This document shows, piece by piece, positions 1 to 9,276 of a DNA stretch of 64,000 nucleotides. A program made the position numbers and the translations under genes. The notes under the pieces are model-generated. The model saw nothing but the letters and a program-made list of their open reading frames with translations, did not search any database and was not told the origin of the DNA. The number at the start of each line of letters is the position of its first letter. The first letter of the stretch is position 1. Source of the DNA: Rhizophagus clarus (Eukaryota; Glomeromycota; Glomeromycetes; Glomerales; Glomeraceae); NCBI GenBank assembly GCA_015698045.1, contig BLAL01000297.1:1-64000 (forward strand). Direction: 5' to 3'.

Positions 1-672
1 TTGGCGAACCTGGACGTCACAAACAGCAATTCATTTGCAGAGAGAGCAATCCAGGCTATACAAGAACCACTTCTCAAAAGAATGAATAGCACAGGAGTTA
101 AAAACTGGTGAGACGTCAGTGAAATGGTCTGAGGACTTTCACGATATAGTAAGATTAGTAGATGAAAAGTGGCAAAGGGATCCACCTAAAATCCCAGAAG
201 GTCCACCTAAATTGACAAGAATACAGAATTACTATTAGAGGGGACACAAGTTCAAACCAAACTTCTTGAACCTATATCAGTACTTGGAAAAAAATTACAT
301 GGTAAGTTCAAAACAGGGGATATCAGATGGAATCAAAAGTTCGTATAAATAAGAAGCTTATCCTTTCTCCTGAACAACCGCCTACATATTTACTTGATGG
401 ACCACATGGCAGGTTAGGAGTATCTAGATGTGCATATACTAGAAAAGAACTACAGGTTATTCCAGCTAATGACCCCCACCTGATTCGGTCATAAGAGGAC
501 GGCCAGAAAGATATGTACTTGAAAGGATTATTAAGCATCGTACTAGAAGGGTCAACTCCAATACTTAGTCAAATGGGAGCGCTATCCAGAAGATGAATCT
601 ACATGGGAGCCAGCTGATAGATTACAAGAAGACGTCCCCAATCTAGTACATATCTATAATGATACAAAATAG
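1..672 (+). pseudogene. Polinton-type integrase, 3' part with chromodomain, frameshifted
   Basis: The window opens inside a retroviral-type (rve) integrase. The first frame reads NSFAERAIQ followed by a basic helix, as at the end of the rve core. A frameshift near 110 moves the reading to a frame containing PPKIPEGPPKLTRIQ. Further shifts near 230-350 lead to a small SH3-like region (PPTYLLDGPHGRLG). The last frame ends in a chromodomain, YLVKWERYPEDESTWEP, and stops at 670-672. Integrase plus chromodomain is known from Mavericks/Polintons and from chromoviruses. The neighbouring DNA polymerase, SF3 helicase and packaging ATPase favour a Maverick/Polinton. At least three frameshifts make it inactive. 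The N-terminal zinc finger and most catalytic residues lie outside the window. Confidence 0.75.
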
Positions 673-783
673 TTATATTTTTTTTTCGAAAAATCCTAAA
701 AATTGTAATTAAAGATAAGGGTATATAAAGTAAATCATATAATAAATATTCGAAATTAAACATATCCATTATATACTAAAAAA

Positions 784-1407
784 TGTATACTGACATTGCT
801 ACATTCTTAGATATATCCCAGAGTGGGTAGAAACTGGCTAAATACTCCAATCAAGGAAACTGGCCACAATGTTAATGCTACTTTCAAGAGAACCGATATA
901 TTTCAGATACATGAAATTGCTCGTGTCATCATGTATCAACTTAACCAGCTTGCCGAAGAGGACTACTGGAAAGCTGTAGAAGATTATAAGATTTTTGATA
1001 AAGAAGAAATCCTGTTTTTGAAAAATATTTAGGTATGAATAAAGCTCTTATAGATCTATTATATAAAAAATTTATGGATTTGGCTGAAAAAAAAGGGTAG
1101 CTTTTGCGTATCAGGTAGAGATAGAAAAAATTATGTTACAAGGTGGATTTGCATATAAAGAATACAGAAAAAGATTTATATAATTTATCATATTAACATG
1201 CCTAGCTAATGGGTTGGATCCTTATGAAATCCCAGGATTTGGTGAACCAGAAGAAGAATCATTCTTGGCAACCAGATTACTGGGGAGATGAAGATCCAGA
1301 CAATCCTGCAAATTGGCAATTGATGCCCGAATAAATATGATGAATCTGATGAAGATCTAAGTGATGATTCAAGCGATTCTGATGAAGATCCAGACTACCC
1401 TTATTAA
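784..1407 (+). pseudogene. Small acidic-tailed element protein, degraded
   Basis: The longest clean piece (823-1032) reads NWLNTPIKETGHNVNATFKRTDIFQIHEIA in short stretches. An ATG at 784 opens a frame that stops just before it. Beyond 1032 related pieces continue in other frames (MNKALIDLLYKKFMDLAEKKG, then an EEES stretch), and the end is a strongly acidic tail (SDDSSDSDEDPDYPY) stopping at 1405-1407. It follows the integrase on the same strand. I do not recognise a family. The acidic tail suggests a DNA-mimic or structural accessory protein, but that is a guess. Several frameshifts and stops make it a probable pseudogene. Confidence 0.4.
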
Positions 1408-1994
1408 ATGGGATCTAATTTTATATTTTTTTATGTCCTATTTGCATCTGAAATTATAGGAATAAAATAGTCTTTATCATTGCAGGTAAGGGCAATATGA
1501 CTTCGAGATTCATGAACATCATAATTATACCTTTTTAAGCACGCTCGGCTCAAACCAATTTCTCTATGCTTATACCTTTTAGGACTACAAGATCTTCTTT
1601 AATGATACAACTACCACTCTGTGGTGGTGAAAGGTTTATCGATACATTTTTTACTATACCAAAGTGTTTCACTTGGCCCTGACGCACTAGTAATACTATG
1701 CTTATAGATTTATCAACTTTTTAGTTTAGTTCGTGACATGCTTCTTCTTGGATAAAGGAAACATTAGCCACAGGAATCGGGCTAAACACTGAATATCTAC
1801 CCCATTTACATTTCCATTTATAGCTAAAAGATCTTTAGTATTTCCAATCGAGCCGACATCAAATATCCATAGCCATTGGACCCAAATACTCTTCCTGCAC
1901 TGCTGGTTGTTCTTGAGGGCGCTATCATAATTTTCTAATATTTTATAGACGATCTCCTGAATGATCTTTCTGATATCAGCAAGTTTTAGAAGAT
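1408..1994. other. Degraded element sequence without a clear gene
   Basis: Short coding-like fragments occur on the minus strand but none exceeds about 40 codons without a stop. I see no promoter or repeat structure here. Confidence 0.3.
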
Positions 1995-2484
1995 TTAAGA
2001 AGCTCCGTTTTTAGTAAAGTTTGTTTGTGGCTTAATAGCAGGAAGTTTTACCATCTTAGTCGAATTAGATGCCGATTTTGTCGATTTAGATGGTGGTGAT
2101 TTAGATGCTGATGGTGATTTAGTTGCTGGTAGTTTACCTTATTTTGAAACTATCTTTTTTTTGGACGTAGCATAATTTCTCCATTCTCACCTTGAACTAA
2201 TCTATAGGTACACCTCGAACAGCATTGGAAGTATCCATAGGATCATCATGATTCATCCAAGGAAAGTTCACGCATTGCCCTATTTAACTCTGCATCTTCA
2301 CGTCTTTCTCTAGCTTTTGCGATTCTTTTAGCAATCTTACCAGCTAATCTTTGTTCTAATGTATTTCTAGGAGCAGGTTCTACCTGGTACTGCATCAAAT
2401 AACTGTTTGTAAATGCCTATTATCAACCTCATCTTCATCAGGCGGATTAAAAGCTTCATCAGGAATATTATTCCAATCATTCAT
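1995..2484 (-). pseudogene. Hydrophilic protein with Lys/Ser/Pro-rich tail, broken
   Basis: The minus strand starts at an ATG (2482-2484) with MNDWNNIPDEAFNPPDEDE. A frameshift then gives a charged helix (TLEQRLAGKIAKRIAKARER, LNRAMRELSLDE). A further frame ends in a low-complexity KSPSASKSPPSKSTKSAS tail that stops at 1995. It lies directly downstream of the Gag-like gene on the same strand, so it may be its partner or C-terminal extension. There is no recognised domain. It is broken by at least two frameshifts. Confidence 0.4.
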
Positions 2485-2527
2485 GATATCGAGGCGTAGG
2501 CTTAGGCTTAGGTCTATTAAACAGGCT

Positions 2528-3618
2528 TTACATCTCGAGCCTTAAGACTTTCCTGTAATTGACGAATTTGGGATTGAAACCCTTCAGCCTGTGTTGCAAT
2601 AATCGACTCATTTCTCCTTGGGTAACTGCATGATTTTTGTACTGGTTTAATATAACTGGCTCCTGATTAACTGGTGGTAATTGCTCTGGAATAATTTGTC
2701 TATCCCTCTGATACTGTATATTTTTCTCGTCTTTCTCTACCAAAACGTAATTCAGCCTTTCTTTTTTCAACTCGTTCAAGAAGATCTACCAATTCCTCTA
2801 TATCCCGTTCAGCACCAATCCTTTCAGCCTCAATAGCACAATCATCATTCAGACCTCTTAGAAACTGATTAACTAAAACATCATTGCCATAACCTAATAG
2901 CTCAGCACTTCTTCTAACTTTATCATAGAAATCTCGAACAGGCATACTTTCTTGAAAAGATTGCCAACCTTAACTGACGTCTGGCATTCTGCTGTGTAGG
3001 AAATTCATTACGCATTTTTAATTAGAACATGACAGGGACGGGCTGGAATTACATACGGATGACCGACACCTGCTCCACCAGCAATTGCTACACCAGCTTC
3101 AGCACCACCACCACCAAGAACATTGTGATTAAGAGGGTCATTAGTTAAATTCCATACCAGCATGATTTAACCAAATATCTCTATTTCCTTCTATGGCATT
3201 AATCAGGCCAGGCATCAGTGACTGGAACATTATTACCTACACCACCACCACCACCAGGTAGCGCTATATGAGCCTCTGCAGGAGAACCTAACAACCCATG
3301 TATTTACTGGACAATTACCAGTATTACCAGCCAAAGCCTTAAATGCTGGCTCATCTCCATGTACAAGACGAAGAAGAATATTTCTAAGTCTAACTCTCTT
3401 TCCTAGAATATTAGCATCATACCATCTGGAGGCCGGACCAGTTAAGCAAGCACGAAGTATACCCATAGCTTTCTCCCAAACCTGCTGGATTACCAGCAAC
3501 AACCGATGGATCAATTCCAATACTATGAATATAGCCTTTATATAACTCAAAAAAATCTCTCAAGATCATCGTCATCATTTCCAGCAAAAACTGGCATTCC
3601 TATTGCAACAGTAGCCAT
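2528..3618 (-). pseudogene. Gag-like (Ty3-type capsid-like) protein, frameshifted
   Basis: The likely start is the ATG at 3616-3618 (MATVAIGMPVFAG then DDDDLERFF). Two features resemble retrotransposon Gag/capsid proteins: ACLTGPASRWYDANILGK, like the 'l.GpA..Wy' segment, and FYDKVRRSAELLGYG...LVNQFLRGLNDD, like the 'y...f..L......l...FL.GL' segment. A charged coiled coil and a Gln/Pro-rich C-terminus ending RLKGFNPKFVNYRKVLRLEM follow. A Gly-rich run encoded by GGT repeats sits near 3240. Frameshifts occur near 3560, 3280, 2950 and 2740. No protease, reverse transcriptase or CCHC knuckle is present in the neighbourhood. The gene lies between element genes in the same strand block. Alternatively it is a remnant of an unrelated nested retroelement. 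Confidence 0.55.
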
Positions 3619-3651
3619 ATTACTGGGGATTATCTGGAGGAGGATTGTTGA

Positions 3652-4194
3652 CTATAGGATTTGCTTGTCTAATTCAAACCATTGCGCTTGAATTCTAAGT
3701 ACAGCCAATTGTGCTTGCATTCTATCACGAATTCGTCCCAAGTTTCTAGATGTAAGTCGTTCTATTGCAAGTTGGTGTGTTAATCTATTATTTCTTTGTT
3801 GCAAAGTATCCCTAATTCTTCTTTGCCGTACTTGCTGATCTTGTAATTGATTAGCTTGATCACGATTTGCATTTACCAGATGATTTCTCTCATTTTGCAA
3901 TCCGTTTCTCTCATTTTGACATGCAATAAGACGTTGTCTAATACCATGAATCTCATGTTCTCTAGCATTGGTCACTTCTTGCAAAAATCTTAATAAACCA
4001 GTCGAAGTATCAAGCTCTTCCCTAGTTTGTCTTGCTCTTTCTTCAACCTGTATACCATGATCTATAATCAATCCAATAATATGCTTAATCTCATGATTAA
4101 TATTTATAAGATTTGGTGTAACAGTCATTTGACCATTTACCAGCAGGGCATCTGCGCCATTCTTAAGTGCATTAATTAGCTGATTAATATCCAT
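3652..4194 (-). CDS. Coiled-coil element protein
   Basis: The open frame extends upstream to 4266, but I prefer the ATG at 4192-4194 (MDINQLINALKNGADALL): the upstream residues are unlike the rest and would run into the divergent promoter region of the ATPase. The product is about 180 residues. From residue 45 onward it is one long predicted coiled coil rich in Arg, Gln, Asn and Glu (for example RNGLQNERNHLVNANRDQ, RDTLQQRNNRLTHQL). It ends just upstream of the Gag-like gene, with 33 bases between them, so the two may be co-expressed. There is no recognised family. A scaffold or structural role is inference. Confidence 0.55.
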   Translation of the reverse strand: MDINQLINALKNGADALLVNGQMTVTPNLININHEIKHIIGLIIDHGIQVEERARQTREELDTSTGLLRFLQEVTNAREHEIHGIRQRLIACQNERNGLQNERNHLVNANRDQANQLQDQQVRQRRIRDTLQQRNNRLTHQLAIERLTSRNLGRIRDRMQAQLAVLRIQAQWFELDKQIL

Positions 4195-4289
4195 AGCTAC
4201 TAAAATGTGCTGGAAGGACGCCTGTAGGATCAGTGGGAACATATGCCATTTGAATATACTATACACTATATACTACTAATTGCTTAAAA
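4195..4289. promoter_or_regulatory. Divergent intergenic region between coiled-coil gene and ATPase
   Basis: These 95 bases separate two diverging genes and contain TATA-like stretches (ATATACTATACACTATATAC). They would have to hold both promoters. The motif seen before the minus-strand genes is not convincingly present. Confidence 0.3.
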
Positions 4290-5551
4290 TGGACTTATAT
4301 GTGTACAATTTGGATGAGTATACCGGTGATACTAGGCAAGGAAATGAATATGCTCCAGTATGGAATTTCGTCTTGCTGTAGCTGGTAGCTCAGGTTCTGG
4401 AAAGACTACTATGCTTATTAATTTACTAATGGGAGATGCAAAAGCCAAAAGGATGGAAATTGATATATTCTTTGTGATAAATAGTCCTTATTTGTAGGTA
4501 TTTAGACGAACCTAAATGGCAAATGGTAAAAGATTTCTTTGATGATAATGAAGACGTTACTTTTAGAGTGATTTCATATCACCAAATGCCAGATGTAGAA
4601 GACTTCGACCCCAAAATTGCTACTGTAGTTATAATTGAGGATTTAATGGATGCCCCTAAAAACATCCAAGAAAAAATAACTGGATACTTTACCCATGGAC
4701 GACATAGAAATATTTCGGCTATTTATGTAGCCCAAAGATTTTTTGCCATCCCAAAAGCAATTCGAGAAAATGTAAATTATATTTCTTTACATGGTGGGCA
4801 TGGTAGTTTAAGTGATACAAAGCGCATCATTAGCCAATATACTAATGAGTCAGATTCTCTTGCCCCAATCATTGATGAGCTGACTTTGGGCAAAGAATTC
4901 ATAGTATTTGACTTAAGACGTCCTAAAACTGACTCTTTAGCAATCAGAATTTGATGGGATACTAGTCTTAGAACTTTTATGGAATCGTCCTTGAATAATG
5001 CTTCTAAAATGATCACGTGTTCATCTAAGATTGATCTAAGATCATCCAAGAATGATTCTAGAATCATCACAGATTCATCTAAGATCGATCTAAGATCATT
5101 CAAGAACGATTCTAGAATCATCACAGATTCATTTAAGATCGATCTAAGATGTCGATTTACTTCTTATGGGCAGAAGGCAATAGCTGAAGCTAAAAAGAAT
5201 AATTTGTTAAAGGAATTTGCCCGAAACTTTCCTTCTCCTAAGGAACGTAAACTTTACTTAATACCAGACGCCTTACCAAAGGCAAAAAATTCAGAAATTT
5301 GGGCTAAATATGTTTTTAGAGAAGCTTATGGAATAAATGACCGTACTCTTGGAGATGAGTATAAGAAATTCCTGTCCCAAGTTAAGAATGTATGTGTTAC
5401 TAGAAATAATTCTCCAGTATCAGTAACACCTTTTGATCGATATAGAGAACTTTTGAATGAGCGTCCTCTAAATGACGAAAAAATAATAGAAGGTATTGAA
5501 GCACTTCTAAAACTATTCAATGATGGCTTAATGAAAAAGCCTACCCTATAA
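4290..5551 (+). pseudogene. A32-like packaging ATPase (FtsK/HerA type) with in-frame C-terminal extension
   Basis: An ATG at 4290 (MDLYVYNLDEYTGDT) leads, after a frameshift near 4365, into a P-loop: AVAGSSGSGKTTMLINLL, Walker A GSSGSGKT. A second single-base shift near 4495 connects to the main block from 4523. That block has Walker B-like TVVIIEDLMD, then HGRHRNISAIYVAQ, typical of A32-like virion packaging ATPases, and the following CPP-like segment. At 4952-4954 an in-frame TGA separates it from an open frame reaching 5551 in the same phase. The extension contains 2.4 copies of an 18-residue repeat and then a helical region (FARNFPSPKERKLYL, IWAKYVFREAYG). Such ATPases pump DNA into capsids. 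Two frameshifts and the TGA suggest it is inactive. It converges on the 5559-6119 gene. Confidence 0.75.
5021..5150 (+). repeat. 54-bp tandem repeat, 2.4 copies, in frame
   Basis: Units start at 5021, 5075 and 5129 (the last partial, 22 bases). Each encodes the 18-residue pattern SSKIDLRSSKNDSRIITD with a few changes. The length is a multiple of three, so the frame is kept through the array. Confidence 0.9.
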
Positions 5552-5558
5552 GTGGGAA

Positions 5559-6119
5559 TTAATAGTCTATTCCATTCTTTCTAAAAAGCTTAAGTAACTC
5601 TTCTCTAGTCGCATTTATAGTTATAGTACTTTTTTCCTTACCATCTATTACCATTCTTGACATTTTTGTTACTAGGCCAAAGGCCCTCAATACACGAGAA
5701 ATACAGTTTTTGCTTAATGGATTATCTATTACAGTACAATACATATCATAAAATACAGAAAAGGGCTCATTTATCCCCTCTACTGCATATAAATCAAATA
5801 AAAATTGATATAAAGCTTTTTCTCCTACATCCCTATCTAGCTCATTAATTCGTTTGAGTAGCCAAATCTTGATCAATTCAACATCTGGTTCAATACTATT
5901 TAACTGTTCTTCATAGTCTCGAGTAAAGGTAAAAGTAAGTTCATCATCTAGAGAGACCGATCTATATATTTTGATTAGCTTATATATATTTTCATGCAAG
6001 CTATCTATATCGGCACATCTTTGTACTGTACGTCGGAATTCGATAGTAGATAGGCCTCTTCTTGGCTTGGCCAATACAAGTCCACAAACTGGGCAGTATT
6101 TTCTAATTTGTTCAACCAT
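5559..6119 (-). CDS. Zinc-finger / winged-helix-like element protein
   Basis: A 186-residue protein. Residues 1-15 contain YCPVCG, half of a zinc ribbon or knuckle; no clear second CxxC is visible. The central part is helical. The C-terminal third (FLFDLYAVEG..., DNPLSKNCISRVLRAFGL, then GKEKSTITINATREELL) has the same layout as the tail of the nearby SF3 helicase (HILYATYMSYCENRRITPLSKVVISRTL in pieces). That layout looks like the winged helix-turn-helix seen in poxvirus D5-type primase-helicases. A DNA-binding role is inferred. The start is the ATG at 6117-6119, about 35 bases downstream of the shared TTTAATTAC box. It converges on the ATPase, with 7 bases between stop codons. Confidence 0.6.
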   Translation of the reverse strand: MVEQIRKYCPVCGLVLAKPRRGLSTIEFRRTVQRCADIDSLHENIYKLIKIYRSVSLDDELTFTFTRDYEEQLNSIEPDVELIKIWLLKRINELDRDVGEKALYQFLFDLYAVEGINEPFSVFYDMYCTVIDNPLSKNCISRVLRAFGLVTKMSRMVIDGKEKSTITINATREELLKLFRKNGIDY

Positions 6120-6145
6120 TTTTTTCAGAATTATCTACATAAAAA

Positions 6146-6170
6146 ATGAAATTATTTAATTACCTGTTTT
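6146..6170 (-). promoter_or_regulatory. Candidate element promoter box before the zinc/wHTH gene
   Basis: TTATTTAATTACCTGTTTTT on the plus strand, about 35 bases upstream of the start. It shares TTTAATTAC with boxes upstream of four other minus-strand genes. Confidence 0.4.
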
Positions 6171-6175
6171 TATAT

Positions 6176-6760
6176 TTATTCTTTACTACAGTCTTCACAT
6201 AAACCGCTCTCAGGTAATTCGTTAAGGTTTACAGGCATTTGACACTCCCTGCATAAGGCAATATTAAGTTTGGCAAACCTTCTTGATTGTTCCTCTCGTT
6301 GTGCTTCTCTTCTTCTTTGTCTAGTAAATTGGCGTGATTCTTCAACCACTTGCCTATAACTTGGATTAAGTCGTTCCCATTCAGCATGATGAACAGTTAT
6401 ATTACGTGTAGTTTCCAAGTATTCAAGTCTAACCTGAGTATCTTGCAAATACAATAAAGATGGATTAGACTGCGCGATTTCTGCATATCTTGGAGGAACA
6501 AGATAGTAATCTTCTATTATTTCATACATAGCCCTTTGAATTAAATAATAATACGTTCTAGTTCCAAATTGAACCATACGTCCAGTACTTACATTGAGAT
6601 AGCTTTCCCTTACAGAAGGAAGTGGAGGTGCAGTTGCTCTTCGAACCAATCCACTATCAAGATAATCATATCCTTCTAAAACTAGCTGATTGAAAGTTGA
6701 ACCACCAACACGAATTGTTCTGCCAGTCAATGGATTAGTAGTATATCTATTAGCACTCAT
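6176..6760 (-). CDS. Protein with 2-cysteine-adaptor-like motifs and C-terminal zinc ribbon
   Basis: Two N-terminal copies of the pattern NPxTGRxIxxGGxTF are visible: TTNPLTGRTIRVGGSTFNQL and the weaker NVSTGRMVQFGTRTYYYL. The first closely resembles the 2-cysteine adaptor domain known from nucleocytoplasmic large DNA viruses. A helical, Arg/Glu-rich middle follows. The C-terminus ends in CRECQMPVNLNELPESGLCEDC in two CxxC pairs, a probable zinc ribbon. An upstream ATG at 6794-6796 is in frame. I chose the ATG at 6760 because the shared promoter box (6788-6806) would otherwise overlap the coding region. The function is unknown; an adaptor or DNA-binding role is inferred. Confidence 0.65.
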   Translation of the reverse strand: MSANRYTTNPLTGRTIRVGGSTFNQLVLEGYDYLDSGLVRRATAPPLPSVRESYLNVSTGRMVQFGTRTYYYLIQRAMYEIIEDYYLVPPRYAEIAQSNPSLLYLQDTQVRLEYLETTRNITVHHAEWERLNPSYRQVVEESRQFTRQRRREAQREEQSRRFAKLNIALCRECQMPVNLNELPESGLCEDCSKE

Positions 6761-6785
6761 CTTTTTTATTGTTACTTTAGTATAG

Positions 6786-6808
6786 GCTATATTCAATTAC
6801 GATTTTTT
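6786..6808 (-). promoter_or_regulatory. Candidate element promoter box before the 2-Cys-adaptor gene
   Basis: The plus strand reads TATATTCAATTACGATTTTT here, nearly identical to TATGTTTAATTACGATTTTA before the helicase gene. It lies about 30-45 bases upstream of the chosen start. Confidence 0.5.
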
Positions 6809-6825
6809 TCTAAAAATGAAAAATC

Positions 6826-6975
6826 TCTAGTGACAAAGTTACTTCGTCATCAGCCTTTGCACAAAATTTTTAATAATGCCTAGTGACAAAGTTACTTCGT
6901 CATTAGCCTTTTATGCAAAAAATGAAAAATGCCTAGTAACAAAGTTACTTCGTCATTAGTCTTTGCATAAAATTT
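6826..6975. repeat. Three tandem copies of a hairpin-forming unit
   Basis: About 60 bases are repeated three times, each with the core TGACAAAGTTACTTCGTCA, followed by a TTTGCA(C/T)AAAATTTTTAAT-like stretch. The core is an imperfect palindrome (TGACAAAGT against ACTTCGTCA, one mismatch). It lies in the 191-base spacer between two minus-strand genes, so it could be a terminator, a regulatory array or an origin-like element. Confidence 0.85.
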
Positions 6976-6987
6976 TTAATAATAAAT

Positions 6988-7413
6988 TTATGGCTTATTG
7001 CTAAGAAATTCAGCTAATATATCTTCAGCTTCATTTTCATTAAGTTTACGTCTAGGTGGTACTTCCTTAGGAATACAATTATATAAATCATAGACCTTTA
7101 TAATTTTAAAAGCAAGATCTGGATTATGTGAATACTTTGCTCGAATCATAGCAACCTTCTCAGCATGCGATTCTTTATTTGGCAATAATTTCTTAGCTGT
7201 ATAACGAATATAACCTTCTGGATTGTTGGCAGATTCTATTTTCTTAATATAGTTTACATGATTCTTTATAAGATAACTTTCTTTACCGTATCCATCTTGT
7301 AAACCTGCCAATATGACACCTTTTAAAGCTTTTATAATTTCGGCCAGATACATTTCTGGCTCGATAAAACTAGGATGCTTGTTTGTGAATGGGAATGAGT
7401 CGTCGTGTTCCAT
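6988..7413 (-). CDS. Hypothetical element protein
   Basis: An intact 141-residue frame between the polymerase and the hairpin repeats, 36 bases downstream of the polymerase stop. It is hydrophilic and helical, with EPEMYLAEIIKALKGVILAG near the N-terminus and KLNENEAEDILAEFL near the C-terminus. No cysteine pairs, P-loop or membrane segment are seen. I do not recognise the family. Its position suggests a replication accessory protein, but nothing in the sequence proves it. Confidence 0.55.
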   Translation of the reverse strand: MEHDDSFPFTNKHPSFIEPEMYLAEIIKALKGVILAGLQDGYGKESYLIKNHVNYIKKIESANNPEGYIRYTAKKLLPNKESHAEKVAMIRAKYSHNPDLAFKIIKVYDLYNCIPKEVPPRRKLNENEAEDILAEFLSNKP

Positions 7414-7449
7414 CTTTGTACTTCTACATCTAAGGAAAAAAATATTTAA

Positions 7450-9276
7450 TTATACGGTCCATACCACTTGGTTGGCATTTTTTACATGACACTCTCCTTC
7501 TTTTTCGAATTTTAGAGCTTTTAGAGTCTTAAATGCATCTTTAGCACAGGCTATAAGAGGAGAAGAGTTAACGTCTTCTTCTAGAATGAACCCATCAGTA
7601 TGAATACGTCTGACTTTATCCACATAGGGTTGTACCATTTCAGAAATAAACTTTCGACCATGTGCTAGAAGAAATGGAGCAATTCTAGGGTATTCACCTT
7701 TAAAGGGATTACCTGGATTCGTAAACTGGAATCTCCACTGCTCTTCTCCTATTGGTACAATCGAGTCTAATACCTCACCATCTGGAAAGTCAAAAGACTT
7801 ACTCGATGTTGTAAGAGTCTTGTATGTTTTCTTTCTTTGGCAAAGTGCACCACATAGTGTATTAAGAATTCTTTTAGCTACTTGGCTAGCTATACCACCC
7901 TGATTCTTAATTTTTAAGAGAAAATCTACATACTCTCCAAAGATTACACTGCCTCGAATTTGAGTTTCTTTTTCATAAATAAGAGCATTAGAGACTCCAT
8001 CCTGAATTAATGTAACTTGGAGACCAAGAGCTCTGGCACGTGTAAGATCAATATGAGTATATACATTATGATAATTATATCGAAATAGTGGGGTATCCTT
8101 TTTTTCAATACTTGCACGAAATATTCCAAAATGGCTATATCCTCGATGGTTAGTAAAGTCTTTTAAAATCTGAAACTTACCTTTACCGATAGGAAAGTTT
8201 AAAGCTGATTGCTGAATACTAGGATAAAGACTTGTTTTATCGTAACTTCTTTCATATCCTTTTCAGTTATTTTGTGCCCAGATAATCCCTCCCATCATTG
8301 CTTTACTTATCCATTGCGCTTCAAGTGCGTCAAGGGGTTCATTAGCAGGAATACCTACACTTAATTTTTCGAATAACCATAAAGCCGTTTTCTTTATGTT
8401 CCAATCAAGTAATGATATATCAATTGGGATGCCTAGCTTTTTCGTCTCCTGTAAAAAGGCATCTCGTTCAGCATTAATTCTGATATATGCCTTTTCCAAT
8501 GATTCTTGACGTTTAGCTAGAATGAAGGAGTAGTTTTTGCTAAACTTAAGTTTTTGAAATTGCTGGACGGTAATAGACTTGTTAACCATTTCAACTATAT
8601 CATTTACTTCATTCTCCCGATAAGTTATAGGCTTTTTTGGCCTTTTACATTCAAAGCTGGGATGTTTTCTATCTGGATTGGGTAGGAGAGAATAGTGTCC
8701 ATTAGTAAGAGTAAGGGTTATTCTTCTTTGTGCTGGACTCTTAGAGATATAGGTATGATCACCTACAACATTGATAGCAATACTTCGAGCTAATCGTTCT
8801 ATTTTTTCAATACAGACAATTGGAATAGGATCATCTCGTACCAAATTTAGATAATCTTTAATGTACTCAGGTTTTTCAATAGTTTGAGGCATATTCGAAT
8901 AAGTGCCATAAGCCATTTTTAAGCACTGATAAAGACAATCATTTGTATCGCCACATCCACCTGATACTGCTGGTGAATCCCTCATATAAATGATAAAGTT
9001 ATCAAATCGCTCTGGATCACCCCCGTCAGGTGGCAATTGACTCGCATCATAGTGATCAAGTAGAGAGAAAAGGTTTGCGTCTTCTCCATTTGTAGTCCAT
9101 TGACCAGGCTTCCAGTTCTCATAAGGAAGTAGGATTTGAAACTGTTTGCCTGGATATCGGGCTTTAAGTTTTTGATCGAAGTTTGCAATTCCTCTTCTAG
9201 AGAACAAACGGCCACTATACTTAACTTCTATGATGTCTGGCCTATTTGGTAAATGACGAACTAGTCTTGATAACAT
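7450..9276 (-). pseudogene. polB: Family B DNA polymerase, one in-frame TGA
   Basis: One continuous frame of about 608 codons is interrupted only by TGA at 8263-8265. Downstream of the stop come motif A (YDKTSLYPSIQQ), motif B (KRILNTLCGAL) and motif C (RRIHTDGFIL, where DTDS is usual), then KFEKEGECHVKNANQVVW as at the end of palm/thumb regions. The 337 residues before the stop lack obvious exonuclease motifs. They contain GDTNDCLYQCL and NGHYSLL, spaced like the Cys and His boxes of OTU-like proteases. Family B polymerases copy viral, plasmid and Polinton genomes. The start is the ATG at 9274-9276, with an upstream AATTAAAT box. If TGA is not read through, the polymerase domain is lost. Only the minus-strand neighbours share its orientation. 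Confidence 0.8.

Noticed and set aside
1-4300. A simple Ty3/gypsy chromovirus (Gag, integrase, chromodomain)
   Set aside because: Gag-like and integrase sequences are on opposite strands, there is no reverse transcriptase, RNase H or protease, and the neighbours are DNA-virus-type replication genes.
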